A stretch of 64,000 bases of DNA from DATFVJ01 sp963727015 (GTDB taxonomy: Bacteria > Actinomycetota > Actinomycetes > Streptosporangiales > Streptosporangiaceae), in contig CAVSEV010000001.1 in NCBI GenBank assembly GCA_963727015.1, positions 1 to 64,000 on the forward strand, read 5' to 3'. Made by a program: the position numbers and the translations under genes. The first letter of the stretch is position 1. Each line of letters opens with the position of its first letter. This document shows positions 16,601 to 24,711 of the stretch, in pieces. The notes under the pieces were generated by a model, which was given only the letters and a program-made list of their open reading frames with translations, was not told where the DNA came from and searched no databases.

Positions 16601-16885
16601 ATGAGCGCCGTCTCAGTCCGAGAGTTCTCCTACAATCCCAGCGCCGTGTTCGCCCGTGTGGAACAAGGTGAGGCAATCGAGGTGACCCGGCATGGCAAGG
16701 TCATCGCCGTGGTCGTGCCCGGCTCGGGAGTACTCGGCCGGTACGCCCCGCTTATCGCGAAGGGGATCATCAGAATAAAGCCCACGACAACCGGGGACCT
16801 CGACCAGCTGCCAAGCTACGCCGTGCTCGACGACGCATCACCCCTGGACGTTCTCCTCGCTGAGCGGGAAGCAGACGGCCGGTGA
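16601..16885 (+). CDS. Phd/YefM family antitoxin
   Basis: 94-aa protein. MSAVSVREFSYNPSAVFARV, EQGEAIEVTRHGKVIAVVVP is the classic Phd/YefM fold (beta-alpha-alpha-beta DNA-binding/dimer domain); the C-terminal part (LPSYAVLDDASPLDVLLAER) is the toxin-neutralising tail. The stop overlaps the GTG start of the PIN toxin, so the two are translationally coupled. Expected to neutralise the toxin and repress its own promoter. Confidence 0.88.
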   Translation: MSAVSVREFSYNPSAVFARVEQGEAIEVTRHGKVIAVVVPGSGVLGRYAPLIAKGIIRIKPTTTGDLDQLPSYAVLDDASPLDVLLAEREADGR

Positions 16886-17277
16886 TCTACCTTGATGCCT
16901 CGGCCTTGATCACACTCGTGACCGGCCGCCCATATGCACGCGAACTTCGCGAATTCCTGGCTCAGTCACCCGAAATGCCCATGGGAACCAGCACGATCGG
17001 CTTCATCGAGACAGTGCGCACACTTGACCGGGTCGGCAGCTACCCGACCGCGATGCGGGACCTCCTGGCCGACTTCGCCGAGGTCCTGGTGACTGATGAG
17101 ATCCGGGACGCGGCAGCAAACCTGCCGGGCGGCGTCAGGACGCTCGACGCCGTACATATCGCGAGCGCCCAGGCCATCGGCGATGCGCTCGCCTTCCTGG
17201 TGAGCTACGACAAGCGCATGCTCGACATTGCTCACTCCATCGGCATCCCCGTCGCTGCACCGGGCATGAGCAGGTAG
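16882..17277 (+). CDS. VapC-type PIN-domain ribonuclease toxin
   Basis: 131-aa toxin starting at GTG 16882 inside the GTGA overlap with the antitoxin. All PIN acidic residues are present: Asp in MIYLDASALITLV, Glu in STIGFIETVRTLD, Asp in RTLDAVHIASA and Asp in LVSYDKRML. This locus is intact, unlike the VapC 600 bp upstream. VapC toxins cleave specific structured RNAs (tRNA or rRNA in characterised cases); the target here is unknown. Confidence 0.88.
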   Translation: MIYLDASALITLVTGRPYARELREFLAQSPEMPMGTSTIGFIETVRTLDRVGSYPTAMRDLLADFAEVLVTDEIRDAAANLPGGVRTLDAVHIASAQAIGDALAFLVSYDKRMLDIAHSIGIPVAAPGMSR

Positions 17278-17607
17278 CGCTGCCCGGGGGACAGGGTGCG
17301 CACCTGTCAGGTATGGCCGTGCCCGGATTCAGAACTCGCCGCGAGTACTGTGACCTGCTGTTTGGCCCGATGAGCCAGATGCGGCAAGATCGCGGTTTGG
17401 GTCCCTTCGCCCGCTCTACCTGATCATGATCCGGGTCTTGGCCAGATGATCACATCCCATAAGTGCGCGTGACCAATAATCAGTACCTGCCGTGCGCGGG
17501 GTATGCGGCGGCGGGGTGGCCGGATCGCGGGCATCTGCCTGTGGGTACACGTCAAGTTCCGTCCGTGGGCTGATGTGCCTGGCGGCCATCGGGCGAAGCA
17601 TTGTGGT
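17278..17607. other. Intergenic region without recognisable gene
   Basis: About 330 bp between the toxin and the ABC exporter operon. I see no conserved frame, tRNA-like fold or clear terminator. A direct TGATCA pair flanks a segment near 17422-17450. Confidence 0.5.
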
Positions 17608-18561
17608 ATGAGCGAATCTGATGTAGTGACAGTGCGCGGCCTGCGCAAGGTTTACGGCGACCGGGTCGTCGTAGATGGATTGGATCTTGACGTGCCTGCC
17701 GGCCAGGTCGTCGGCCTGATCGGCGCCAACGGCGCAGGGAAGACAACGACCGTCGAGTGCATCCAGGGACTGCGGCGCCCTGATGGCGGGCGGGTGCGCG
17801 TCCTTGGCCTCGACCCGGCGCGGCAGCCCGGCCGGCTGCGCCCGCAGCTCGGCAGCCAGCTGCAGGACTCCGCACTTCCGGACCGGCTGCGGGTCGGCGA
17901 GGCGATCGACCTGTTCGCCACCGGCCGGGCCGGCGACTCCGGCGAGCTGCTGGCCCAGTTCGGCCTGGCCCAGCGGCACCGATCGGCGTTCGCCGGGCTG
18001 AGCGGCGGCGAGCGGCAGCGCCTCTTCCTCGTGCTGGCGCTGCTCAACCGGCCGCGGCTGGTGATCCTGGACGAACTCACGCAGGGGCTGGACCCTGCCG
18101 CCCGCCGGGGCGTGTGGGCGGCCGTCGCGCAGCTTCGCGACATCGGCACGACGGTCCTGCTTGTGACGCATGAGATGGACGAAGCTGAGGCGCTGTGCGA
18201 CAGCGTGATCGCGATGCGCGCGGGCCGGGTGCTGGACGCCGGGCAGCCCGCTCAGCTGGTCGCGCGGCACGCGGGCTGGGCCACCGTCAAGTTCAGCTGG
18301 CCGGCGGCGGAACGTGCCGGAATGATGTCCGGCCTGCGGGCGATGCCGGGCGTCCGTGACGTCTCCCATGCCGGCGGGAGAGTCACCGTGCACGGGGACC
18401 GGCAGATCATCGCCCGCACCGGCGCCGACCTGGTGAGACGCGACCGCATCCCGGACGACCTCACCGTCGAGATCCCGAACCTCGAATCCGCGTTGCTCGG
18501 GCTGCTCGACGAAAAGCCCGCCACGGCAAACCCATCTGACCTGTCAGGAGCGCCGAGATGA
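17608..18561 (+). CDS. ABC transporter ATP-binding protein (DrrA/CcmA type)
   Basis: 317-aa ATPase of an ABC-2 exporter. Walker A LIGANGAGKTTTVECIQGLR, signature FAGLSGGERQRLFLVLALLN, Walker B RLVILDELTQGLDPAARRG and the switch His in VLLVTHEMDEAEALC are intact. The C-terminal 80 residues (ATVKFSWPAAERAG, VTVHGDRQI) are the extra domain usual in this subfamily. ATG 17608 begins the conserved protein. The stop overlaps the permease start (ATGA), and a histidine kinase and response regulator follow, so this is a sensor-controlled export operon. Confidence 0.92.
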   Translation: MSESDVVTVRGLRKVYGDRVVVDGLDLDVPAGQVVGLIGANGAGKTTTVECIQGLRRPDGGRVRVLGLDPARQPGRLRPQLGSQLQDSALPDRLRVGEAIDLFATGRAGDSGELLAQFGLAQRHRSAFAGLSGGERQRLFLVLALLNRPRLVILDELTQGLDPAARRGVWAAVAQLRDIGTTVLLVTHEMDEAEALCDSVIAMRAGRVLDAGQPAQLVARHAGWATVKFSWPAAERAGMMSGLRAMPGVRDVSHAGGRVTVHGDRQIIARTGADLVRRDRIPDDLTVEIPNLESALLGLLDEKPATANPSDLSGAPR

Positions 18562-19355
18562 CCAAGATCACCACCGTCACCAACGAACGCCGTGCCCGCG
18601 CCGTGACCGCGGGGGTGTCGCGATCAGCGGTCGTCCGCCTGATCCGCGCCGAGGTGCGGCTGATGGTGCGCGACCCGTTGACGCTCACGTTCGTCTTCGC
18701 GTTCCCCATCGTCACCATGCTGATCATCGGTGGCGCGTTCGGTACGACACCCGACCAGGCATTCGACGGAGTCAACCCCGCGCACTGGTACGTCGCGTCC
18801 TACCTCACCGTGGTCATCGCGGCCACCGGCCTGGTGATGCTGCCGGTGCACATGGCCTCCTATCGCGAGCGCGGAGTGCTGCGGCGCTTCGCCGCGGCCG
18901 GCTTCCCGCGCAGGTCGTTCGCGATCGCCGAACTCGTCATGGGACTGGCGATGATCATGCTCGCCGCAGCGCTGCTGCTCGCCGTCGCGGCCCCGGTCTA
19001 CGGCATACCGCCGGTCGAGCACTGGTGGCGGGTGGTCGTGGGGGTCGTTTTCGGTGCGGTGGGTTTCGTCAGCATCGGTGTGCTCCTCGGCTCGCTGCTG
19101 CCGTCGGCACGGTCGGCGCAGGCCGTAGGACTGCTCCTGTTCTTCCCTTCCTTCCTGCTCGGCGCGGGCGGCCCGCCGCCGCACGTGATGGGATCGGCGC
19201 TGCGGCACGTGGCCGACGTGCTTCCGCTGACCCTGGTGACCAACTCCATCCGCGTGCCATGGCTCGGCCTCGGTAACTCCACCGGCACGATGATCGCGGT
19301 GGTGGCGCTGTCCATCACGGCATTTGCCGTGGCCGCTCGCCGGGCAGCGCTCTGA
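18558..19355 (+). CDS. ABC-2 type permease
   Basis: 265-aa membrane subunit with six predicted helices: TFVFAFPIVTMLIIGGAFG, YLTVVIAATGLVMLPVHM, LVMGLAMIMLAAALLLAVAA, VVVGVVFGAVGFVSIGVLLG, VGLLLFFPSFLLGAGG and MIAVVALSITAFAVAA. The amphipathic coupling region YRERGVLRRFAAAGFPRRSF is typical of ABC-2 exporters. It overlaps the ATPase gene by 4 nt. The pair probably exports a hydrophobic compound or lipid-like drug (inference). Confidence 0.9.
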   Translation: MTKITTVTNERRARAVTAGVSRSAVVRLIRAEVRLMVRDPLTLTFVFAFPIVTMLIIGGAFGTTPDQAFDGVNPAHWYVASYLTVVIAATGLVMLPVHMASYRERGVLRRFAAAGFPRRSFAIAELVMGLAMIMLAAALLLAVAAPVYGIPPVEHWWRVVVGVVFGAVGFVSIGVLLGSLLPSARSAQAVGLLLFFPSFLLGAGGPPPHVMGSALRHVADVLPLTLVTNSIRVPWLGLGNSTGTMIAVVALSITAFAVAARRAAL

Positions 19356-19367
19356 CCGGACCCGGTC

Positions 19368-20507
19368 ATGTTGGACACTCGTAGCATGCGCGGCACGACC
19401 CAGCCGGAGCCGCCCATCCGCCTCGCGCGGTGGGCGGTGCCCGGCGTTGTCACCGTGTTCGCTGTCGTCAGCGCACTGCCCCAGCACCGCAGCCCAGTCG
19501 TGGCGGCGTGCGCGCTGGTGGTGACCGTCGCCGCGGCACTGCTCATGGATCCCGGCCTGCCGGCGCTGCTGCCGGTCTTCGCGGCGCTGTCCGCGGCCGG
19601 CCTGGCCGTGCTCGGCAGCGGCAGCTCCTCCGACGTCGGCTGGTTCGGCGTCTGCGTCCTCGTCGGGTGGTGCGCGTTCACCGCGAGCACGCGTGCCACC
19701 GTCGCGTTGTGGGCCGCCTTTGTGATCATGTTCGGCCTCGAGTGGCTGTTAACGACCGACGACCTTGGCTGGGCGTCCTGGATCGCCGGCACCACGTTCG
19801 CGGCATTCGCCTGCCTGCTCGCGCGCCGGCAGCGGGACCTCACCGAACGGCTGCGGATCGCCCAGGCGGGGCTGGCCGACCGGGTACGCGCCGAGGAACG
19901 CAACCGCATCGCCCGCGAGTTGCACGACGTGATCGCGCACTCGCTGACCGTCTCGCTGCTGCATGTGTCGAGCGCGCGCCTCGCCGTGGAGGAGGCCCCG
20001 GCGGAAGCCGTCCGGGCACTTGCCGAAGCCGAGCGCCTCGGCCGTGACTGCCTTACCGAGGTCCGGCAGGTCGTCGGGCTGCTGCGGAGCGACGAAGGCG
20101 CCATTACGTCGCCGCTGCCCGCCGCTGCGCAACTTGCCACGCTCGTCGAGGAGTTCCGTGGTGCCGGCGCCGATGTCGCGCTCGACGCCGAAGGCGACCC
20201 CGCTGGGCTGACCGCCACCGCCGGCCTCGCTCTTTACCGCATCCTTCAGGAGGCGCTGACCAACGCCGTCCGGCACGCCCCCGGGGCGCGGACACGGGCG
20301 GGCCTGTCGGTCACGGCGACGCGCGCGGTCCTCGTCGTGGACAGCGCGGGCCCGGCGGGTTCCGGCTCGGGCGCCGGGCTGCTGAGCATGCGGGAACGCG
20401 CCGAAGTGCTCGGCGGCACATGCACGGCCGGCCCGGCGGACGGCGGCTGGCGGGTCCGGGCAGAGCTTCCGCTGCAGCCAGCAACGCGCCCGGCGGCGTA
20501 CCCGTGA
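19368..20507 (+). CDS. Sensor histidine kinase (HisKA_3 / NarL-partner type)
   Basis: 379-aa membrane kinase. The first 155 residues hold five or six hydrophobic segments with little extracellular loop, an intramembrane-sensing layout. The phosphoacceptor motif is AEERNRIARELHDVIAHSLT (H-box). The ATPase part is degenerate but readable: LYRILQEALTNAVRHAP (N-box) and SGSGAGLLSMRERAEVLGGT (G-box). It begins 12 nt after the permease and its stop overlaps the regulator start. It may sense the substrate or activity of the ABC exporter (inference from context). Confidence 0.9.
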   Translation: MLDTRSMRGTTQPEPPIRLARWAVPGVVTVFAVVSALPQHRSPVVAACALVVTVAAALLMDPGLPALLPVFAALSAAGLAVLGSGSSSDVGWFGVCVLVGWCAFTASTRATVALWAAFVIMFGLEWLLTTDDLGWASWIAGTTFAAFACLLARRQRDLTERLRIAQAGLADRVRAEERNRIARELHDVIAHSLTVSLLHVSSARLAVEEAPAEAVRALAEAERLGRDCLTEVRQVVGLLRSDEGAITSPLPAAAQLATLVEEFRGAGADVALDAEGDPAGLTATAGLALYRILQEALTNAVRHAPGARTRAGLSVTATRAVLVVDSAGPAGSGSGAGLLSMRERAEVLGGTCTAGPADGGWRVRAELPLQPATRPAAYP

Positions 20508-21168
20508 TCCGCGTCCTGCTGGTAGACGACCAGGAACTGATCCGCGCCGGACTGCGCGGCATCCTGCGGGCCCGGTTCGGCTTCGAGATCGTCGGAGAGT
20601 GTGCCGACGGGCGCGGCGTCGGGGCGGCGGTAGCGAGGCTCAACCCGGATGTCGTCCTGATGGACGTACGGATGCCGATTGTCGATGGTGTCGCGGCGAC
20701 CGCCGACTGCGCAGGCGCGAGGGCGCGCCACCCGTTCTCGTGCTGACCACATTCGACGACGACGAAGTCCTCGCCGCCGCACTGCGCGCCGGAGCATCTG
20801 GATTCCTGCTCAAGGCCGCACCCGTCGACGACCTGCAGCGGGCCGTGCGGACAGTGGCCGAAGGCGGCGCCTGGCTCGACCCGGCGGTCACCGGGCGGGT
20901 GCTGACCACCTACCGGAGCACGCCCGTGGCGGCCGGCCCGGACAGCGCTGCCGAGGTCCTCACCGCCCGGGAACGACAGGTCCTCGCACTGATCGGTCAG
21001 GGCCTGACCAATAGCGAAATCGCCGCCATGCTCGTGCTCGGCGAGGGCACCATCAAGACACACGTGAGCCACATCTTCGCCAAGCTGCAGCTACGCGACC
21101 GCGCCGCCGCGATCGTCTTCGCCTTCGACCACCGGCTGGTCGCCCCGTCGCCACGCCGGCAACTGTGA
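20504..21168 (+). pseudogene. NarL/LuxR response regulator split by a single-base frameshift
   Basis: Starts at GTG 20504 inside the kinase stop (GTGA). The receiver domain is normal at first: IRVLLVDDQELIRAGLRG, DVVLMDVRMPIVDGVAAT with phospho-acceptor Asp. Near 20699-20704 the frame breaks; the continuation (RRLRRREGAPPVLVLTTFDD, ASGFLLKAAPVDDLQRAV and the LuxR helix-turn-helix LTARERQVLALIGQGLTNSE and TIKTHVSHIFAKLQLRDRAA) lies one base out of phase. Insertion of one C would restore a protein of about 221 residues. As read, the product lacks its DNA-binding domain. A sequencing error is a real alternative. Confidence 0.8.
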
Positions 21169-21204
21169 CCCGCGTGCGCACGCCACTCCCATCAGGAGAA
21201 GCCC

Positions 21205-21303
21205 ACACGTAGATATCACCCGCACGCAAATATCACCCGCACGTAGATATCACCCGCGCATAGATATCACCCGCGCGTAGATATCACCCGCACCCAGATA
21301 TCA
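21205..21303. repeat. 17-bp tandem repeat carrying GATATC, about 6 units
   Basis: Units of the form ACGTAGATATCACCCGC, each containing the EcoRV-type palindrome (A/G)ATATC. The last unit supplies the stop codon (TCA on plus) of nadE, so the array lies directly at its 3' end, between convergent genes. Confidence 0.85.
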
Positions 21304-23130
21304 ATCGCCGGGGCGGCGCTCGCGCCAGCGGCTGGTTATCGGCAGCCGCCGGTCACGGCCGAAGTTCTTCGGCGTGATCTTCGGCCCGGGCGGGTACTGG
21401 CGCCGCTTGTACTCGGCGGCGTCGACCATCCTGATCACGCGTTCCACCAGGTCAGGCTCGTATCCGGCGGCCACGAGCTGGTGCGCGCCCAGGTCCTTCA
21501 CGACGTAGTCGTCGAGCAGCCTGTCGAGCACCTCGTAGTCGGGCAGCGTGTCCGAGTCGAGCTGGCCCGGCGCGAGTTCCGCGCTCGGTGGTTTGACAAT
21601 CGAGTTCTCAGGGATGGGCGGCGTCTCGCCGCGCTCGCGCGCACGGTCGTTACGCCAGCGCGACAGCTCCCACACGAGCGTCTTCGTCACGTCCTTGATC
21701 GGCGCGAAACCGCCCGCCGAGTCCCCATAGAGCGTCGAGTAACCGGTGGCGAGCTCACTCTTGTTCCCTGTGGTCAGCACCAGGTGGTCGTGCTCGTTGC
21801 TGAGCGCCATCAGCGTGGTGCCGCGGACGCGCGCCTGCAGGTTCTCGGCGGCCAGTCCATGCAGGTCAAGCTCGCGCCCGAACGCCGCGACGATCCCCGC
21901 GATCGGCACCGTCACCGCGTGCAGGCCCTGCCGCTTGACCAGGTCCTCCGCGTCGCTGACCGAATGGGCGCTGGAGTACCTGCTCGGCATCAGCGCCACG
22001 TGTACCCGCTGCGCGCCAAGCGCGTCCGCCGCGATGGTCGCCGTGAGCGCCGAGTCGATACCGCCGGAAAGGCCGAGGATCACCGAGCCGAAGCCGTTCT
22101 TGCGCGCATAGTCGCGGACCCCGGCGACCAGGGCGCTGTAGACCTCCGCCAGGTCATCAAGGCGGGGCAGGCACTCGTTTACTGGCGTGTCGCCGCGCGG
22201 CAGCCGTTCGGGATCAGCGTCAACCGCACCTTCCGGCGCCGGCAGCGTGAGCCGGCGGATCGTGATCACGGTGCCGTCCCGTGCGTCGGCCGGGCTGTCG
22301 CCGTCGGCGAGGGCCGGATCGGCGGCCGGCAGTTCCAGGTCCGCGACGACAAGCGCGTCCTCGAACTGCGGCCCGCGGGCGATCAGGGCGCCGGTCGCGT
22401 CCACCACCAGCGAGTCACCGTCGAACACAAGCTCGTCCTGGCCGCCGGTCATGTTCACGTAGCTGAGCGCCGCCCCGGCCTCGCGCGCGCGGCGGGCGCA
22501 AAGCTCCAGGCGCACGTCGTCCTTGCCGCGCTCGTAGGGTGAGGCGTTCGGGACCACGAGCAGCGCCGCTCCGGCCTGCCTGGTGACCGCCACCGGTCCG
22601 CCGTCCTGCCACAGGTCCTCGCAGACCGCGATCGCGATGTCCACGTGGCCGCCGGCGCCGCCCCGCTCCGCCTGCAGCCGGAACACCGGCAGCGTGTCGC
22701 CAGGGACGAAGTACCTGTACTCGTCGAACACGCCGTAGTTGGGCAGGTGATGCTTGGCGCTGCGGGCCGCCACCCGGCCCTGGTAGATGAGCGCCGCGGC
22801 GTCCAGCGGCGCGCCAACGGGCTGGCCGGTCCGCGGCGCGGCGCCGGTGCGCCTGTCCAGGTAGCCGACGACGACCGCGAGGTCACCAAGGCCGCGGGCG
22901 GCCAGCCGCGCCGCAACGTCGTCAAGCGCTGCCACCGAGGCATCCACGAACGAAGCGCGCAGGGCAAGATCCTCCACCGGGTAGCCGGTGAGCATCATCT
23001 CGGGGAACACCGCGACGCGCGCGCCCGCCTCGGCGGCCCTGCGCGACCAGTCAAGTACGAGACCGGCGTTCGTCTCCAGGTCTCCGACCGTGGCATTCAC
23101 CTGCGCGAGGGCGATCCTTAGCCGGGTCAC
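21301..23130 (-). CDS. nadE: Glutamine-dependent NAD+ synthetase
   Basis: 609-aa two-domain enzyme that amidates nicotinic acid adenine dinucleotide to NAD+. The N-terminal nitrilase-type glutaminase (residues 1-290) has the Glu-Lys-Cys triad: FPEMMLTGYPVEDL, AKHHLPNYGVFDE and IAIAVCEDLW. The C-terminal synthetase has the P-loop VILGLSGGIDSALTATIAAD, LTTGNKSELATGYSTLYGD and the C-terminal PPGPKITPKNFGRDRRLPIT. Length and order match the actinobacterial form. The start at 23130 begins TRLRIALAQVN, the normal N-terminus. The stop lies within the tandem repeat. Confidence 0.95.
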   Translation of the reverse strand: MTRLRIALAQVNATVGDLETNAGLVLDWSRRAAEAGARVAVFPEMMLTGYPVEDLALRASFVDASVAALDDVAARLAARGLGDLAVVVGYLDRRTGAAPRTGQPVGAPLDAAALIYQGRVAARSAKHHLPNYGVFDEYRYFVPGDTLPVFRLQAERGGAGGHVDIAIAVCEDLWQDGGPVAVTRQAGAALLVVPNASPYERGKDDVRLELCARRAREAGAALSYVNMTGGQDELVFDGDSLVVDATGALIARGPQFEDALVVADLELPAADPALADGDSPADARDGTVITIRRLTLPAPEGAVDADPERLPRGDTPVNECLPRLDDLAEVYSALVAGVRDYARKNGFGSVILGLSGGIDSALTATIAADALGAQRVHVALMPSRYSSAHSVSDAEDLVKRQGLHAVTVPIAGIVAAFGRELDLHGLAAENLQARVRGTTLMALSNEHDHLVLTTGNKSELATGYSTLYGDSAGGFAPIKDVTKTLVWELSRWRNDRARERGETPPIPENSIVKPPSAELAPGQLDSDTLPDYEVLDRLLDDYVVKDLGAHQLVAAGYEPDLVERVIRMVDAAEYKRRQYPPGPKITPKNFGRDRRLPITSRWRERRPGD

Positions 23131-23355
23131 GCATTCAGCTTAGAGCGCCGGCAGGCGGACACTGGCTGCCCTGTGACCGCCCGTGCGCCCGAGCAGGGCG
23201 CGAGGCCTTGGCCACCCCTGTCATCGGTGCCTTGGCCTGCCAGGACGAGGGGCGTGACGTGGTCCGCTACCGGCTACCGCATGGAGCCGAGCGTGGTGCC
23301 GGGGTGTCGCTGTGGGGGACCTGGTCGTGGGGGACCTGGGCCTAGTGAGGCAGGT

Positions 23356-23382
23356 TTGACTTGTGGGAAAATGGGGTATTGT
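23356..23382 (+). promoter_or_regulatory. Promoter-like TTGACT / TATTGT before the LysM gene
   Basis: TTGACT at 23356-23361 and TATTGT at 23377-23382 with a 15-nt spacer, about 60 bp before the GTG start. The spacing is short for a housekeeping sigma, so this is tentative. Confidence 0.4.
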
Positions 23383-23440
23383 GGGCGGCTTGTGCAGGAG
23401 TGTCCTGTTCTGAACGAACCCCCAAGGAAGGAATCGCCTA

Positions 23441-24013
23441 GTGATTGCCGCACTACTAGCCACCACGATCGTCGTCCAGCCCGGCCAGACCCTCAGCGGG
23501 ATCGCCGCCAATGCCGGGGAGTCCCTGGCCTCCATCGAGGCCGCCAACCCGCAGATCTCAAACCCCAACCTCATCTATCCGGGTCAGGTGATCCAGGTCG
23601 CAGGCGCCGCGACGGACGGGGCCGCTGCCCCGGCGCCGATCCCCAGCCAGGGCGACGCCAGTAACGGGACCAGCGCCGCTGTGGCAGCCCCAGCGCCCGC
23701 ACCGGCCAGCCAGGGCGGCGCCAGTAACGGGACCAGCGCCGCTGTGGCAGCCCCAGCGCCCGCACCGGCCAGCCAGGCCGCCAATCCTGGCAGCTTCCAG
23801 GGCTGCGTCATCCAGCAGGAGTCCGGCGGCAGCGCCCAGGTGATGAACAGCTCTGGGCACTACGGCCTGTACCAGTTCGACTACTCCACCTGGGTCGCAA
23901 ATGGCGGCAGCCCTGGCGACTTCGGGAATGCGAGTACCGCCGAGCAGACCTCGGTGTTCGACCAAGCGTACAGCGCTTCCGGCAGCGCCCCGTGGGCCGG
24001 GGACGGCTGCTGA
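23441..24013 (+). CDS. LysM plus lytic-transglycosylase-like (Rpf-type) protein
   Basis: 190-aa protein. Residues 9-52 form a LysM peptidoglycan-binding motif (TIVVQPGQTLSGIAANAGES, NPNLIYPGQVIQVAG). A Pro/Ala-rich linker of two 21-residue repeats (NGTSAAVAAPAPAPAS, 63-bp DNA repeat at 23649-23774) leads to a C-terminal transglycosylase-like domain: GCVIQQESGGSAQVMNSSG, HYGLYQFDYSTWVANGG, ending in Cys; the Glu of QQESGG would be catalytic. The start is GTG 23441 behind AAGGAAGG; an in-frame stop lies just upstream, so no classical signal peptide can be added. It probably acts on cell wall, but its export route is unclear. Confidence 0.8.
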   Translation: MIAALLATTIVVQPGQTLSGIAANAGESLASIEAANPQISNPNLIYPGQVIQVAGAATDGAAAPAPIPSQGDASNGTSAAVAAPAPAPASQGGASNGTSAAVAAPAPAPASQAANPGSFQGCVIQQESGGSAQVMNSSGHYGLYQFDYSTWVANGGSPGDFGNASTAEQTSVFDQAYSASGSAPWAGDGC

Positions 24014-24068
24014 GCCCCAGGGCCTTAGGCCGGGACTGAGCCCCAGGGCCTTAGGCCGGGACTGCGAG
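24014..24068. repeat. 26-bp tandem duplication plus decayed third unit
   Basis: TGAGCCCCAGGGCCTTAGGC is the start of a 26-bp unit repeated exactly twice, followed by a shortened variant. It begins with the stop codon of the LysM gene. Confidence 0.75.
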
Positions 24069-24711
24069 CCCAGGCTTTAGCCGGGCCCGCATCGCGCGCC
24101 GCACACGGAACCTGCGGTCGGCGGCCCACTGGGACGACCCCGGAACAGCCGTGGACGCCATCGCGCGGCAGTACTGGCCAACGCGGCGGGATGTCCAGCC
24201 GTATCGTCCCGAGGTCTAGATCGAGAAGGAACCCCCTGGCCGGCGTCATCGAGCGGGTCTGCCGCGCATGGTCAATGGCGGCCGGCCAGGGAGGTTCCGG
24301 ATCGACCAGGCCCCGCCACCCGGGTCTCGCCCGCACGCACCATGACTGAGGGAACCGCGCGCCCGCCTGGACTTTCCGCCTCTGACCGTGATGTCCAGCG
24401 ATCCGGCCCCTGGCCCGGCGCGATCCGGCCCCTGGCCCGGCGCGATCCGGCCCCTGGCCCGGCGCGATCCGCCCCCTGGCCCGCCAGCCGGCCACGTAAC
24501 CTGCAGGAAACAAGGGACCGGCAGACTGGGAAGGGCCAGACCAGTGCGGGCTTCGGGCCGGATGAGGTCCGTGACCACAGGAAACCCCGAAAACGAATGA
24601 GGGCCACATACCAAATGAGGGCCAGATACCACACGGCGGCCCGGACCACACGAGGCCCGTGGACCGTCATTCGCACCGGGCGAGGCGGGCAGGGGCGCTC
24701 GGCCGTCGAGG
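24069..24711. other. Non-coding gap with a 22-bp tandem repeat (24402-24490)
   Basis: No conserved protein is seen in any frame across this 640-bp region; long open frames result from the repeat GATCCGGCCCCTGGCCCGGC (22-bp unit, 4 copies at about 24402-24490). It ends in two AATGAGGGCCA(C/G)ATACCA direct repeats at 24594-24633. It probably also contains the glnA2 promoter, but no GlnR-type four-box site was found here. Confidence 0.55.

Noticed and set aside
24025..24651. 208-aa minus-strand open frame
   Set aside because: It runs through the 22-bp and 26-bp tandem repeats, has no family resemblance and shows repeat-derived composition; treated as non-coding.
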